In this document: positions 23,090 through 35,673 of the stretch, one piece after another
How the letters are laid out: every line of letters begins with the position of its first letter
Position numbering within the stretch: the stretch's first letter is position 1
From: Parietaria judaica
Lineage: Eukaryota > Streptophyta > Magnoliopsida > Rosales > Urticaceae
Assembly (NCBI GenBank): GCA_954871525.1
Contig: OX940870.1
Coordinates: forward strand, 30,866,555 to 30,930,554
Length of the DNA: 64,000 bases
Direction of reading: 5' to 3'
The notes under the pieces: model-generated
What the model saw: only the letters and a program-made list of their open reading frames with translations
Database searches by the model: none
What the model was told of the DNA's origin: nothing
Made by a program: the position numbers and the translations under genes

Positions 23090-24035
23090 CAGTTCCATTT
23101 CGCTTCTCGAGGAAGTAAAAACTTACTTGCAAGGTTGATCATCTCCCTTTGCCTTCCAATCGCAGACTCTTCGTTTTCAATCTGCTTTAACCCAAATAAT
23201 TACATTGTCGTTTCCTTTTCCACACTAATTATTTTTTTGAATTTTTTCCACACTTTTTATTGTTTACACTGCAGTTACCAAGTTATTAATTCATTTATAA
23301 ATTATAAGTCACTTTGAAACAACAAAAATTATAGGCGTACCCGATGGTAAAAGACGATAAATTCAAGACCGACCCGTATAATTACTTACTTTATTTACGC
23401 TAAGTTAGGAAGAAAATGTGCTAATTTGTACAGCAGAAAAGAGCCCATTTCATGAAAGATGAAACACTACTTTATTATAATTATAATTTTTATTTTTATT
23501 TAGTTTTAGGAATCAAACAACCTGAATATATAGGGTTGGACTTATTGTTATTAATTGAGAAATCTTTTTTTTTTAATTTACTTTTGAAAACTATGGCGAT
23601 AAGTATTTAAGTTTTTGATTCGGAGAATTATAAAAAATATAAAACAATAACGATTAAAGGAGATAACTTACCGAGAATTTAATTTTCAACGATAATCGAG
23701 CAATTTTCATGATTTTTCAAACATTGCAGTTTCTTCATCGACCTCAATATTCTTATATTTATATTCACTAAAAAAAACATTCCTATATTTATGTATAAAA
23801 ATATAACAACACGTTACACGTGTCCTTTTCTGTCACCAACATCGTACAATATTATTGTATTATTTGTATTAACCCCAGGTATTAGCCATTACTCCAAGGG
23901 TAAGCGATAATTAACCTTTTCTTATTAGTTTCTCTAGAAAACAGTGGAACTTGTGTCGTCTCTTATATTTACAGTCTCTCTTTCTCTCATGCTTATACCA
24001 AAACACAAAAGTGATCTTTGAAGAGGAAAAAAATT
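23090..24035 (+). promoter_or_regulatory. Upstream region of helicase copy C
   Basis: Shares blocks with the region before copy A (see 12840-13309), including tttcgcttctcgaggaagta at 23098 and CACGTGTCC at 23817-23825. A 500-bp AT-rich stretch (23320-23800) sits between blocks in C but not in A. No certain TATA box. Confidence 0.45.
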
Positions 24036-27000
24036 ATGCAGATGGAAAAGGAGGAGAAGGAGAGAGTCGTGGAGGGAAGAAGCTTGATTGATATAGTCTT
24101 CTCATGGTCTGTAAAGGATGTTAGAAACCATCATATCTATAAAAACCAGGTACTTGTGCAAACCAAACCCTAGCACTGTTATGGAACTGATTATGCTTCC
24201 AAGATTATATATACACATCTTTATCCACTTGCATGGGAGAACAAGCAACTACGTGAAATTTATTATGGTATAGTTCATTTATCTGAGCGATTAACAAGTG
24301 GAAGCTAAATGGTCTCTTCTTATAATATATACGTGTTCAAAAGTGGCGATTGTGAGGTCTTGCATGAGAAAACTGACGATTACGTAAGATTTATACTATA
24401 GAGACCATAAAATATTCAACGGGTTTTGATTAACATGTGTTCATTGGATCAATTCTCAGAAGAATCTAAATGTTAAGGTGATGAGTGTTTTTAATAATTT
24501 CATATGTCTTTTTCTATATCCCAGAGATTTAACTTTTTTATTGACTCGTTAAGTTTTTATTTATTATATTTTGAGGGTTGTTTTCAAATTTTTTGGTTAT
24601 GACAAAATCATTGAGTTAAAAGGAGTGACATGTGAAATTGCTATATAAAATCATATATACTATGTGATTTTTTTGCAGGTCAAGAAAGTTCCGAAAACAT
24701 TCTCGTCGACGGAAGAGTACTTGAAGTGGTTCACTGTCCCTCTTGTGGAGGAAACGCGTGCTGACTTGTCGTCGAGCATGGATGGGCTTGCTCGCTCGCC
24801 TAGTCGCCAAATAAGATCCTTCAGTAGAATGAAGGACTTTATGCCTCCTAAGGATTTGTTCTACAACATGGTGCTTAAAACACGGATGAAGGATGAAAAC
24901 TATACAGGTTTCTACGAGCCCGAAACGGGAGATTTGATCGCTATCACGAGTATTCGGCCGCGAAAAGCGGGCGATCTTGAGAAGTACTCTGTCGTTGCTT
25001 ATGTGCAATTTGTGAATGAAGATGGCAATACACTCTCCGTTCTCTTGTCAAAGCCGATCCCCGCAGCGGAGTACACGCACGTGAACGAGAAGAGTCCGAG
25101 TCTTTTTGTCACTCATCTCATCAACATGACCACCAATGTGCGAATATGGGAGGCGTTGATTTCTGGTCCGACGGAGAGGAACTTGAAAGTCATCGGAAGA
25201 GTTCTTCAGCCCAACTTTATGGTAGGTTATTAAATGTTCTATTTTAGAAATGACTAATTCATAAGCATCTCTATAGTTGTGTATATATTTAATGATGGTG
25301 TGGGTTCTTGCAGGGAGAGAGTGAGTGTAATTTATGTCCTATTCCGGAGGATTCAAGTGATTCTGACGTGGGGTTTAAGAACATAACTGGCTGGTCGGAT
25401 TTGAACGATTCACAACAGAATGCGGTCCTGAGCTGTGTTGGCTTGAGGAAATGCGAACACAATTGCACTGTCAAGCTGGTGTGGGGCCCGCCGGGGACAG
25501 GGAAGACGAGCACGGTAGGTTTCATGCTTCAGTATCTTCTCGGAATGAGACGCCGGACCCTGACGTGTGCTCCGACTAACATTGCGATTTCGGAAGTGGC
25601 GAAGAGGCTTGTCAAGAGAGTGAGTGAGATGGGGAGTTGGGAGGGCTCTGGCCTCCGCGATGTGGTTTTGTTCGGCAATGGAGAGCGGATGAAGATCGAC
25701 GATCGTGACGAGCTAAAAGACGTGTTCATCGACAACCGCATCAAAATTCTCCGCCAGTGCTTTGCTGCGAAAGTTGGTTGGAGCGACTGTTTACGGTCGG
25801 TGATCTCTCTGCTTGATGATCCTCTCGCACTGTATGAGTCGTACTTGCAAGACGAAGCGGGAAAAAGGCTGCTCGGAACTGATTCCGAAAGCGACGAAGA
25901 AGATAATCCAAATCGGAAGATAAAGGCTGATATGAGGTTTGATCAACTACTGGCACGGCTCAGCTTTTGTATTCACAATCTGTGCAAACACCTTCCTAGC
26001 TCGGTGCTCTCGCTGCAAGAGATGGAGACAATGTTTGATGCTGACGACGCTCTCAAGGTTTTCAAGAGCTTCTGCGCGGAGTAGGGCCTGAAGGGCTAAA
26101 GTACGTTTTTGCCAGTGGCTATGCCGGCAGAGATGGCGGTATTTCCAAAGTGAGAGACGCTAGAATGAGGAGCCTTCGCCTTCTGAGGCTACTTCCACCA
26201 ACATTTCCTTTTCCACATGGAGACCGGAAAGAGGTGAGGGAGTTTTTGTTGGCCAACGCGTGCCTAGTTTTCTGCACCGTCTCGAGCTCTGCCAAACTGC
26301 ACGTGAGTGGCGTGTCTCCATGGGATCTTCTGATCATTGATGAGGCTGCGCAGCTCAAGGAGTGCGAATCCACCATTCCTCTGCAGCTTCCCGGAATTTG
26401 CCATGCCGTGCTCATAGGCGATGAGCGACAGTTGCCCGCCATGGTTAAAAGCAAGGTGGTAACGGTTTTTTCGATTTTGTTATCTTCTTTGCTTGGCTTC
26501 TAATGAATGAGTGGTTGAAGATATGCGAAGAAGCCGATTTTGGAAGGAGTTTGTTCGAGAGGCTGGCTTCCTTGGGACACAAGAAACACCTGCTCGACGT
26601 GCAGCACAGAATGCATCCATCAATCAGTTTGTTCCCGAATAAGGAATTTTACGGGGGAAAAATTTGTGACGGTCAGAACGTTAAGCTGAGAAGTCACAAC
26701 AAACGATTTCTTCAGGGAAAGATGTTCGATTCCTATTCCTTCATTAACGTCATGCATGGAAACGAGGCTGTTGGGAAAAACCATAGTACGAAGAACATGG
26801 TTGAGGTCAGTGTGGTGTCAGAAATCGTAGCAAGACTATACTGTAACGCCCCTAGATGGGGGTTAGTAGAATAAGACAAAAACAACGACTTTTCAAACTT
26901 GGACCGGTCAATGACACATCATCATTTGAACGATACCGTTGAATATTCAACGTCCACGTCAACAAACACATAACTTTTGCCCATGGGACTTAAAACGACA

Positions 27001-30000
27001 ATACAACATCAACGACCACAGTTTATACAACACCATAAAACGACAAATACAAAGTACCACCATCACAAATATCCTTCATTTAATCCAATTACATATCCTT
27101 ATAAAAGATCAACACAAAACACGGAATTCACCTCGAGTTCGAACACTAAAGGTAAGAGTAGCTAAAAATCAACACGTGGACCTTCCCAAATCAACTATTC
27201 CTCGTTCGGAGTCTGACACTGAACACCACCTGTAACTGGAAAGAAAAAAATGTATATATGGAAGGGGTGAGCACCACACGCTCAGTAGGGAATCTATTAC
27301 CAATTCTCTTTACCGAGCCATAATTAGTCAAATTTCAATTAAATAAATTAAACGTCAACATAAACCATTCATCATCATTTTCAACAATAATATAAATAAA
27401 TAAATATACCCCACAAAAGTCAAATCATTTCGGTGGTCCATGCCGAGTCAGCTCACGCCTTTTCTCCACTATATCCCATCGAGTCCTCAAGGCACGAGCA
27501 CAGGTGGACTAGAAGTCCCTAACCGTAACTCGCCCTCGACTCGGGATCCTAATCACCACCAAAGACGGCCAGTTCGCCATGGGTCGAAATGTTGACTTTT
27601 GGGTCACCAATCATATCCATATCCATAACCATATCCGGCCTACTGCGCAGTAGCCAGCTGCTCGTCAGCAGCTCATCCGCCCGAAGCGGGTACCATATCA
27701 TAAAAATCACCATCCGCCCGAAGCGGGTACCATATCAACACACGTCATCTCGACGTCACCATAAACATAAATTATATAACAAGCATCAACCCGATGCAAC
27801 CATACCTGGTATCCAGCCTCGCTATCAAGCGACGGCTATATAACATTAATTTTATTAATTATCAAATCATTTCATTAAATCCCATATTAACCTATCCGGT
27901 TCAATCTTCATTAAAGCGTGGGTTTCTACGTTCATTTTAGATTGCGAGAAAAGGTAATAGCCCCTACCTCAATCCGTGGAAACTTTGACCAATTGACTAG
28001 CATGTCGAAGATGTGGGTTCGTCTTGGCCTTGGGTTCTATGATCAAGAATTTAAGCTTCTGATATACTGTCTGAGATGGGCGGTACGATTCGCACAATCT
28101 CTGAGGCTAGCACAGAATGACAATATGTTTTAATGATATATCGATACCATTCATAAGTCAAAATTTCATTAGGATTGGACTTCAAATTGTCAATTGAAAA
28201 CCCGATACGCTAAAATTTAACCCGGGCCGAATTCTCGTCGGGTACGCAAAACGAGGCAGTAAAACGGGCATCAATTCGACAATGTAATACCTATCATAGC
28301 CTAATCCGACTATTCTAAACACAACGGCGATGTCAATTTCATCAATCAAGGCCCAGAACACACTTAATTTGATCATCTAAATTCAGAAACTAGGTCAAGG
28401 AAATTCGGGCTTACCGAGAGTCCGATGACGATTCCGATCGAGGGCTTTCGATCTCCTCGACGAGGGCTTCAAAACCCCTCAATAAAATCCGGGATCGGAA
28501 AATGACGCGGCGGCCGACGGCGGCGACCGGCGACGACGACGGCGAGGTTGCACCACCAACGGACTCTAATAGGCTTCACGAACATGATTCCGGTGTTAGT
28601 TTTCTCAAAATCTAACCGGAATGAAATAGATCTCGGGTTATGAAACCGAACCTTACGGCGACTATTCCGACCAAACGCCACCACTTTGAGTCGACTTCCG
28701 CCTAGCAGTAGAATCGCCTTCTCGAGAGCTTTCCGGCGCCACCAACCACGCTCCGATCGGAGCTCCGGTGACCGAGTTATCAAGCTCTGAAGTTGGTGTG
28801 AGGAGAGAGAACATTTTGAGAGAGAGAGAGAAAGGGAGCTACGGGAAGATGAGGAAAAAAAAAAAGAAGAAGGGGCATTGGTTTATTCGAACCTTTCCCC
28901 TGACAACTTTTTTTTTTATTATTATTATATATATACATTTAGAGGGTATTACATGTACAAAGGTAGAATCCGAATAACGTTTAAATTGTCTATGTCTGCT
29001 AATTATTTATGTACTTTCGAATTTCTCTTGTCCTGCAGAAGTGAACCTCGAAGAAGAAAGTCAGGATCGGCGTGATATCGCCATACAAGGCACAAGTTTT
29101 TGCAATCACGGACACGTTAGGAAAATCTTATAGCTCGGATCCTCGGAGTGACTTCTCGGTAAGTGTTCGTTCTGTCGATGGCTTCCAAGGAGGCGAGGAA
29201 GATGTGGTCATCATCTCCACGGTCCGCAGTAGTTCTGGTGGCTCGGTGGGCTTCCTTTCCAATCGTCAGAGAACCAATGTCGCTCTTACTCGTGCACGGT
29301 AAGATTAACATCCGTTTACAAAGTCTGAGACTCGAGATTACTCTGCTCTTCCTCCGTTTAGGTTCTTAGAAAAATTTGCAGGCATTGCCTCTGGATCGTC
29401 GGAAACGGTTCAACTCTAAGTAAAAGCCGCTCAGTGTGGAAAAAGCTTGTCGACGACGCCAAGAAGCGGGGGTGTTTCCACGAAGCTGATGAGGACAAGG
29501 GCTTGGCCCGTGCACTAGTCATATCCCTCGTCGAGCTCAACCAACTCAACTCTTCTCCCGATCTCATCTCGCTCTTGTTTCGGGATTCAAAATGGACGGT
29601 ACGATTTCCCTTTTATAATTACAATCCAGGAGAAGCCTCATCAATGCGATATCGTATCTCTTAATCTTGGCTCTTTTCATTTTGTGAAACAGGTCCGCTT
29701 TGACGAAGCTTTTTGGACTTCGATGGCTCGGGTAAGGGATTCCGAGTGCTGCAAGGAAGTCCTTCTGCTGGTCGAGAAGCTCTCCGGCGGCTGGCGTACT
29801 GGGCAATCGGCAAAAATCGTTGAGCACTACCATGTAAAAGATAGGTATCTCGTTTGGGCTGTGGATATAGAAAGCAAGATCTCAGTCCAGACTCAGATCC
29901 TGAAGGTTTACGGTGTTCTGGAGCCCAACGAAGTGCCGAAGCTGTTGAGTCAGCTCCACGAGATGTACGGAAGCTACTCGCCGGAGAATATGAGGCTCTG

Positions 30001-30263
30001 CAAGCATCGGCGTATTGACCGGTACGTGTACTCTCTGAAAATGTTCACTGATTCTTCTCTCTACATCTATATGTTCATAATTATCTCGCATTGGTGTGTC
30101 CGATCTCAGGGATTTGGTTGTCCCGGAGACATGGCCCGCGGATTCGGTCGACGACGAGGCGGATCCGCTGAGCTTCCTGTCAAAACCGCTTGCGTCACTG
30201 AGTTTGCGGGACAGGCCGGGGACCTCGTCGGCTGGAGCCCGCCGAGCAACGGACATCTGGTAG
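24036..30263 (+). pseudogene. SEN1/UPF1-like SF1 helicase, copy C (pseudogene with solo LTR)
   Basis: Exons: 24036-24149, 24679-25221, 25314-26455, 26521-26841 plus 28954-28962 (split by the LTR), 29040-29298, 29382-29598, 29693-30021 and 30110-30263. The start MQMEKEEKERVVEGRSLIDI matches copy E. All SF1 motifs can be read, including [24 protein letters not shown] and [16 protein letters not shown]. Lesions are: a 1-nt deletion near 26060 (the exon is 1142 nt and needs 1143), giving a stop at 26082-26084; a 2112-bp solo LTR in the end of the next coding exon; and an in-frame TGA at 29042-29044 caused by a net 3-nt loss. The C-terminus ends TSSAGARRATDIW without a long repeat tail. Introns 2 and 3 keep normal borders. 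It is not a functional helicase gene. Confidence 0.9.
26842..28953 (-). mobile_element. Solo LTR (2112 bp) inside copy C
   Basis: TG...CA ends (TGTAACGCCCC ... GGTATTACA on the plus strand) are flanked by TATAC (26837-26841) and TGTAC (28954-28958), a 5-bp target duplication with one change. Copy A has the same exon uninterrupted (ctttacaaag), which proves insertion. No internal region or second LTR remains, so it is the product of LTR recombination. TGTAATACCC...GGGCGTTACA ends and a CT-rich leader read on the minus strand are like Ty3 chromovirus LTRs; orientation and lineage are inferred. It contains a duplicated ~24-bp motif (ccgcccgaagcgggtaccat) at 27688 and 27715. Confidence 0.8.
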
Positions 30264-30850
30264 GCTGAAACTGAGCAAGTTGGATCATTTGGATGTTCGC
30301 TGTAGTAAGCATAACGCAGCTTTCTCTCTAAACGCTCTTCTCTTTTGTGGAGGCCATGTTTTGTTAGATTGGCCTCTTGGCAATATTTTACACTATAAAT
30401 ATTTTGCGACGAATGTATATAATATATGTTTCGCGAAAGATTATATATCCTTTTTCGATATTCACTTTGAGCCATGCAAAGAGAATATAGTAAGACGACT
30501 TGAATTTTTCTTTAGCAAAAATGTCTCATTATTTTAAAAATTCCCTAATAATTCCCAGTTTCGACAAATTAGAGCCCTCGTTAATGTTTTCTATGCCCGT
30601 TTTCTGTCGGCTTTTAAAGCCGGAGGGGCATATTGCTAAGATCCGGAGGTGTTATGCTAATACTAAAGGGGCCGGGTATTTCTGTAAAATGAATTTCATT
30701 TGAAGGAGTATTTTTTTTTCTTTCAAAAACTAAAGTAAAACAATTTTTCTAGAATATAGGACCTATTATCTAAGCCTAAGCCTATTTGTATAGGGATTAC
30801 AGGGAAAATAAAAGGGGAATAATGCATGGGAATTTTTTAAAAAAAATTGG
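30264..30850. other. 3' flank of copy C
   Basis: No gene recognised. Probably contains the former 3' UTR. Short frames only. Confidence 0.4.
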
Positions 30851-30851
30851 G

Positions 30852-32169
30852 CGTTTTGGAGAAATAACCAAATCTGAAATTGTGTTTAGCAAAATAGTCA
30901 AGCTTTAATTTATTTTGTAAACTAGCCAATTGACCATTTATATGGAATTTCAATTACATTATTACCCTCATGTTTTAATAAAATTAAAAAATTCATTTAT
31001 TTTCACTAATTGAAAATATTACTATTAATTGAAATATCTATTAATATGGTAACAATCAAAACCAAACCCCCCTTTTTTTGTATAATTCAAATTTTAAATT
31101 CAAAACATTCATATAATTTTCGGATTTATTTTTTTTCAAAAATATCAACAAATTAAAGACGCAAATTAACGTAAATTCAACACCGAATTAACGTAAATCA
31201 ACAACGAATCAACGTAAATTAACAACGAATTAACGTAAATCAACAACGAATCAACGTAAATTAACAACGAATCAACGTAAATTAACAATAAAAAATATTA
31301 TTCATATTAAAATGTAATACAATAATCAAATATTTTAAATACAAAAAATAATCTCTCTTTTTCTCTCTCCCGTAAGACCGCCGAAGCTTCGCCATCGATC
31401 GCCGTGGCCTCCGTATTTCCGAGCGCGCAACCCTTCGGAGTACTTGCTGGTGAGGCACGACCCGACGGTCTCCATACCCGCACTGCACGTGAAATTGACG
31501 CGTTGAGCTCGAGGCTCCGGAACTGCCTATGTTTATCCTTGTCCACGATCGTCCGAACCTCGGGATCGGCCTTTGTTTCTCCTTGTCCACGAAGGATAAA
31601 CTGAAATAAACACAAATTAACAAACCTAAAGGAAACTAAGGGAAAGATGATTTCGGTATTCTGATACGAAACCTATATAAACTGTACAACACGACATACA
31701 CATCTCAATCCAGAGATGTCTTGAATCAACAACGATGTGAACTCGAACCAGAAGAATATGAGGAATTGAATTGGAATTTCACAAAAAAATGTCCTGACAC
31801 AAATCGAGTTTCTACAGAGAAGATCGAACAACTTACCATGGAAGAGGGAGAGAGAGACTTGTGGGTGAGCTCTGTAGAGAGGGAGAGAAAGATCGTAGAA
31901 AAATGATTCAAATTGAGTAATTAATTCTAAAATTTGTGCACAATTAAATGCAAAACAATTACAGCTTGATTTGTGTTGAAACATTAATATTATTTTTAAC
32001 TAAATACGTAAATTATATTATAAAATGATTAATTAAAGGGCATTACGGGAATAAAAAATGTTATTAAAATGCCACCTCATGTTAATTGGATAGTTTACAA
32101 AATTAACCAAAATTTGACTATTTTGCTAAACTTATGTTTCAATCTGACTATTTGGTGCAATTTCTCTAA
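30852..32169. mobile_element. Non-autonomous MULE-like element with both ends (about 1.3 kb)
   Basis: The left end (ggagaaataaccaaatctga..., gcaaaatagtcaag, aaactagccaattgacc) and right end (ggacagtttac-like ...tgactattttgctaaac...tatttggtgcaatttctct) are inverted repeats of ~110-130 bp. It carries seven copies of a ~20-bp unit (caacgtaaattaacaacgaat) at 31150-31290 and a GC-rich part at 31370-31610 shared in part with the copy at 4806. That part has an antisense frame of 102 aa (31307-31615) of unknown identity. The expected 9-bp target duplication was not found, so superfamily assignment is by long terminal repeats only. Confidence 0.6.
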
Positions 32170-32347
32170 AAAAATAATCTCTTAATTTTTATTTCTAAAA
32201 CTATTCTACTATTACAGTTTATAACATAGTAAACTTATCATAAATGTCATAAACTGTCATAAAAATAGTTTTAGAATTTAAAGGTCGAGAGAATAAAAAA
32301 TAAAATAATGATAAATAAAGTTTTTTTTTTCCCGCATCACCATTCAC

Positions 32348-34273
32348 TAGGGGTGAAAGTGGATATGATAGGATAGGATATGGGCATGTTGACTAACCGT
32401 ATCCACATATATTGATATAAAAAAATTGTATCCATTAACCATTTTTTTATTTTCGATCATCCGATTTAACTGCAGTTAGCGGATCGAATTGGTTAATTTA
32501 AGGCGGATAGCGGATATTATTTAATTAATTCTGTTAGTGAAAAACAAATACATCATACATAAAAATATAGTAAGAATAGTGAAACATAAAACATTCAAAA
32601 ATATCATAAATAATAGGGATAATAGCGGCATAAGTCCTCAACCTTTACTCAACTGGGGCGGCATAGCCCCAACCTCATTTAATAGCGGTATAAGTATCAA
32701 AAGATGATTTTCGTCCATATTTGACTAATGGAAGTAGTCAACGTTTGCGTGGTCAGCTTCTCGTCAACGTGGACGCCACATAGTCTGACATGTCACCATA
32801 CATGTCATCATCGCGTCATCAAATTTAATGCAAAATTAATTGAATCCCTCCATCACCCTTAATTTTGCATTAAATTTGATGACACGAGGATGACATGTAT
32901 AGTGACATGTCGGATTACGTGGCGTCCACGTTGACGAGAAGCTGACCGCGCAAACGTTGACTACTTCCGTTAGTCAAATATGGACGGAAATCATCTTTTG
33001 GTACTTATACCGCTATTAAATGGGGTTGGGGCTATGCCGCCCCAGTTGAGTAAAGGTTGAGGACTTATGCCGCTATTATCCCTAAATAATATTTCATAAA
33101 TAACCAAAGTACCAAACCATATTTGTATGACATAAAAGACCACAAAAACATATGGTCTAACACTAGAATATTAGCTACATATTCTAGAGATACAAATATG
33201 AATACAAGCTAATGCTATTATTAAAAAGCCAAGATGAAATCTGAATTATAATAAATAGTAATACTATATTCAAAGCAAGGTTTAAAATGCCGCTTGCCGA
33301 TGTCGTTTCGCATTTTCCGTTTTACGGATATATCGCTTGCCGATGGGTATGTTGATGGGCAAATGGTAAAAAAAGGGCATGCCGCATGCCGCATATACCG
33401 CATGGGCATACCGCATGCCGATGGGGTTTTCGACGGATATTTTGTAAAAAATATTTGAGTATTTAAGCAAGATAATTATATAGGTTCAAAACTACATATT
33501 TAATAAATATAAGAAATAATTGTATACAACAAAACACATTTGTAACTTAAATATGTAGGTGAAGTGTATAATGTTATGTCACTTTATTAGTTGAAGTGTA
33601 TAATATTAAGTCAAATATTAATTGGTATTTTTGCCAAAATCTACCAATTTTTTTTACCGAAAGTGTAATTATTTTTGCCGAAAGTTTAATTGGTATTTTT
33701 GCCGAAATCTACCAAAAGTTTAACTTTTAGCGAAATTCCATCCATTTTTCGCACATTTTACACACAAAAACGAAAAACGAAATTCCATCCACTTGCCCAT
33801 GCGAAAAATGGTAAATATCCAGCGAAACGAAAGGATTTTCTTTTCGCATACCTCCGAAAAACGAAAATCGGTCGAAATGTCAACCAATTTTCGCAAAATT
33901 TTGTACCTTGATTCAAAGTAATCAAAGCACAAAGACAACAATGGACAGAGTAGGGATATAACCTACTTAATTTAATATAAGGGACCATCCAATCCACCGA
34001 TAGCAGTAATAAAATAAAATAAAAATATTTATATAGAATATATATATATTTAATTAATTATTTTTATTTTTAAAATCTGGTTGCGGTTAAAGTGGATATC
34101 CAATTTAAATTAAAAAATATAACCATTAACCAACCCAATTCTGAAAAGCAATTGCGAATATCCATAACCATATTAAGCGGTTGATTAAAAATGGATAAAA
34201 AAAGAATATTTCGTAGCGGAGCGAATAAAATACGGTTGCGATCAGCGGATGACGGATAAATATTTCAGCTCTA
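32348..34273. mobile_element. hAT-type element (1.9 kb), decayed, with nested MITE
   Basis: Ends TAGGGGTGAAA / TTTCAGCTCTA (9 of 11 bp inverted) are flanked by a perfect 8-bp duplication CCATTCAC (32340-32347 and 34274-34281). Near both ends motifs like gcggatatgg/gcggataacgg repeat in opposite orientation. No transposase is recognisable. The part 33280-33900 is rich in gccgatggg/ccgcatgcc and cgaaaa(t)ggt repeats. A foldback MITE sits at 32615-33083. Confidence 0.8.
32615..33083. mobile_element. Foldback MITE (469 bp) with ~200-bp inverted arms
   Basis: AGGGATAATAGCGGCATAAG... at the left is repeated inverted at the right (...GCCGCTATTATCCCT). The arms stay almost perfectly complementary for ~200 bp, leaving a short centre near 32840-32860. 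Flanks AAATAAT (32608-32614) and AAATAAT (33084-33090) form a 7-bp direct repeat. The transcript would make a long hairpin. Confidence 0.85.
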
Positions 34274-34281
34274 CCATTCAC

Positions 34282-34826
34282 CACCGGTAGCACTCTTATA
34301 GAATGCTATAATTTTCTACCTTACTATAATTCATATTAAAATATGGGTACTAAGCAATCTAGTCAAATAAAATAATTAAATTTATAAAATAGTTAATGTT
34401 TGATTAATATTTTAAATTAGTCAATTAACTATATATCAGTCTACACGTAAAGACTTTGTTACCCTTACATGATTATAAATTGGCATTGTAAATTATGTAT
34501 TTGATTTTGAATTTGTGTAGGAAAATATTTTAATTTAATATGCAAATTAAAAAATGCGTAATTAGTGGTTTGACTAATGGTTTAATTTTGTCAAATTAAG
34601 AGCTTAAAAATTAGCATCCACGTTTATAACTAACACTAAAATTTTGAAAATTCATTTTTCCATGCAGTACATTTATTTTATTTAACAACTGCTAGTCTGC
34701 TATATTATGGTTGTTACTTGGTAATACATGTTCTTCAAATAATTTGAATTACAAAATAATAAAAATTATCTAGAGTTGTAATTTAGGATTTACAAGAAAA
34801 CTCTAAAATATTGTACTCCCTATATA
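34282..34826. other. AT-rich spacer between two hAT elements
   Basis: No gene, no recognised repeat. Motifs around 34350-34440 (caatctagtcaaataa..., tagtcaattaac) faintly resemble MULE ends but are too diverged to call. Confidence 0.35.
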
Positions 34827-34834
34827 TAAAGAGG

Positions 34835-35665
34835 TAGGGGTGAAAATTTTGTACTCGGTTTCCGGTTTTGTCCCGGTTCTGGTCCCGGTACCGGACCGCT
34901 TTGGGCAAAAAATCAGTTTTTTCTTTCTAGTATAACCTAAAAAGGGACGTCCCAGTTCCGGTTTGAAAAACCAAAACCAATTCAAAATATGAAATTCCCG
35001 GTTTTCTTGTCCCGGTTCCGGTTTTATGTCGTTTTGTTATAAGTTTGTCGTTTTTTAGCATGTCATTTCTTATAAGTCGTTTACTATTATGTTTTTAATC
35101 CATTATTTTATTTTTTTCACCCCATTATTTTAACATGTCATTTATTTTTCAGCCATTACACGGTATTTTATTTAACATGTCATTTCTTATATGTCGTTTT
35201 GTTATAAAAAAATAATTTGTTTGTACTCGGTATTTACTATTAGCATTATAGACTCGATTTTTTGCACTGAGATTTGGATTTGGTATTGTGAAGTTCATGA
35301 CGTGAACTCGGATCTTGCATTTGTTTATTTCGTATTTTACTTTTGTACTCAGATTTGGTATTTTACATTTTGGATTTACTCGGATATGGTATTTTACATT
35401 GTGGATTTACTCGGATTTGGTAATTTTCATGTTTCTATCTTGGATTTTGTCCTGGATTTGTCCCGGTTTTCGTCCCAAAATTTGGTCCTAAAAAATTGGT
35501 ATTTTAATCGATGCCCCGGTCCTGATCCCGGTTCTGATTTAAATAAAAAACGAGGACTTTTTAGAACCAGAACCAAAACCGGGACATAAATATGTATCCC
35601 GGTTTTTTCGGGACAGGGACAAAAAATAGTCAAATTCCCGGTTCCTGGTTCTGGTTTCAGCCCTA
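34835..35665. mobile_element. Non-autonomous hAT element (831 bp)
   Basis: TIRs TAGGGGTGAAA / TTTCAGCCCTA (10 of 11) are flanked by a perfect 8-bp duplication TAAAGAGG (34827-34834 and 35666-35673). Subterminal regions are packed with cccggttccggt/accgggac motifs in both orientations, as in many plant hAT elements. The middle has repeated acttggattt/ctcggatttgg motifs. No transposase. Confidence 0.88.
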
Positions 35666-35673
35666 TAAAGAGG

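Noticed and set aside
26842..28953. DNA transposon rather than solo LTR
   Set aside because: TG/CA ends and a 5-bp duplication fit an LTR better; the ends TGTAA/TTACA are only a 5-bp inverted repeat.
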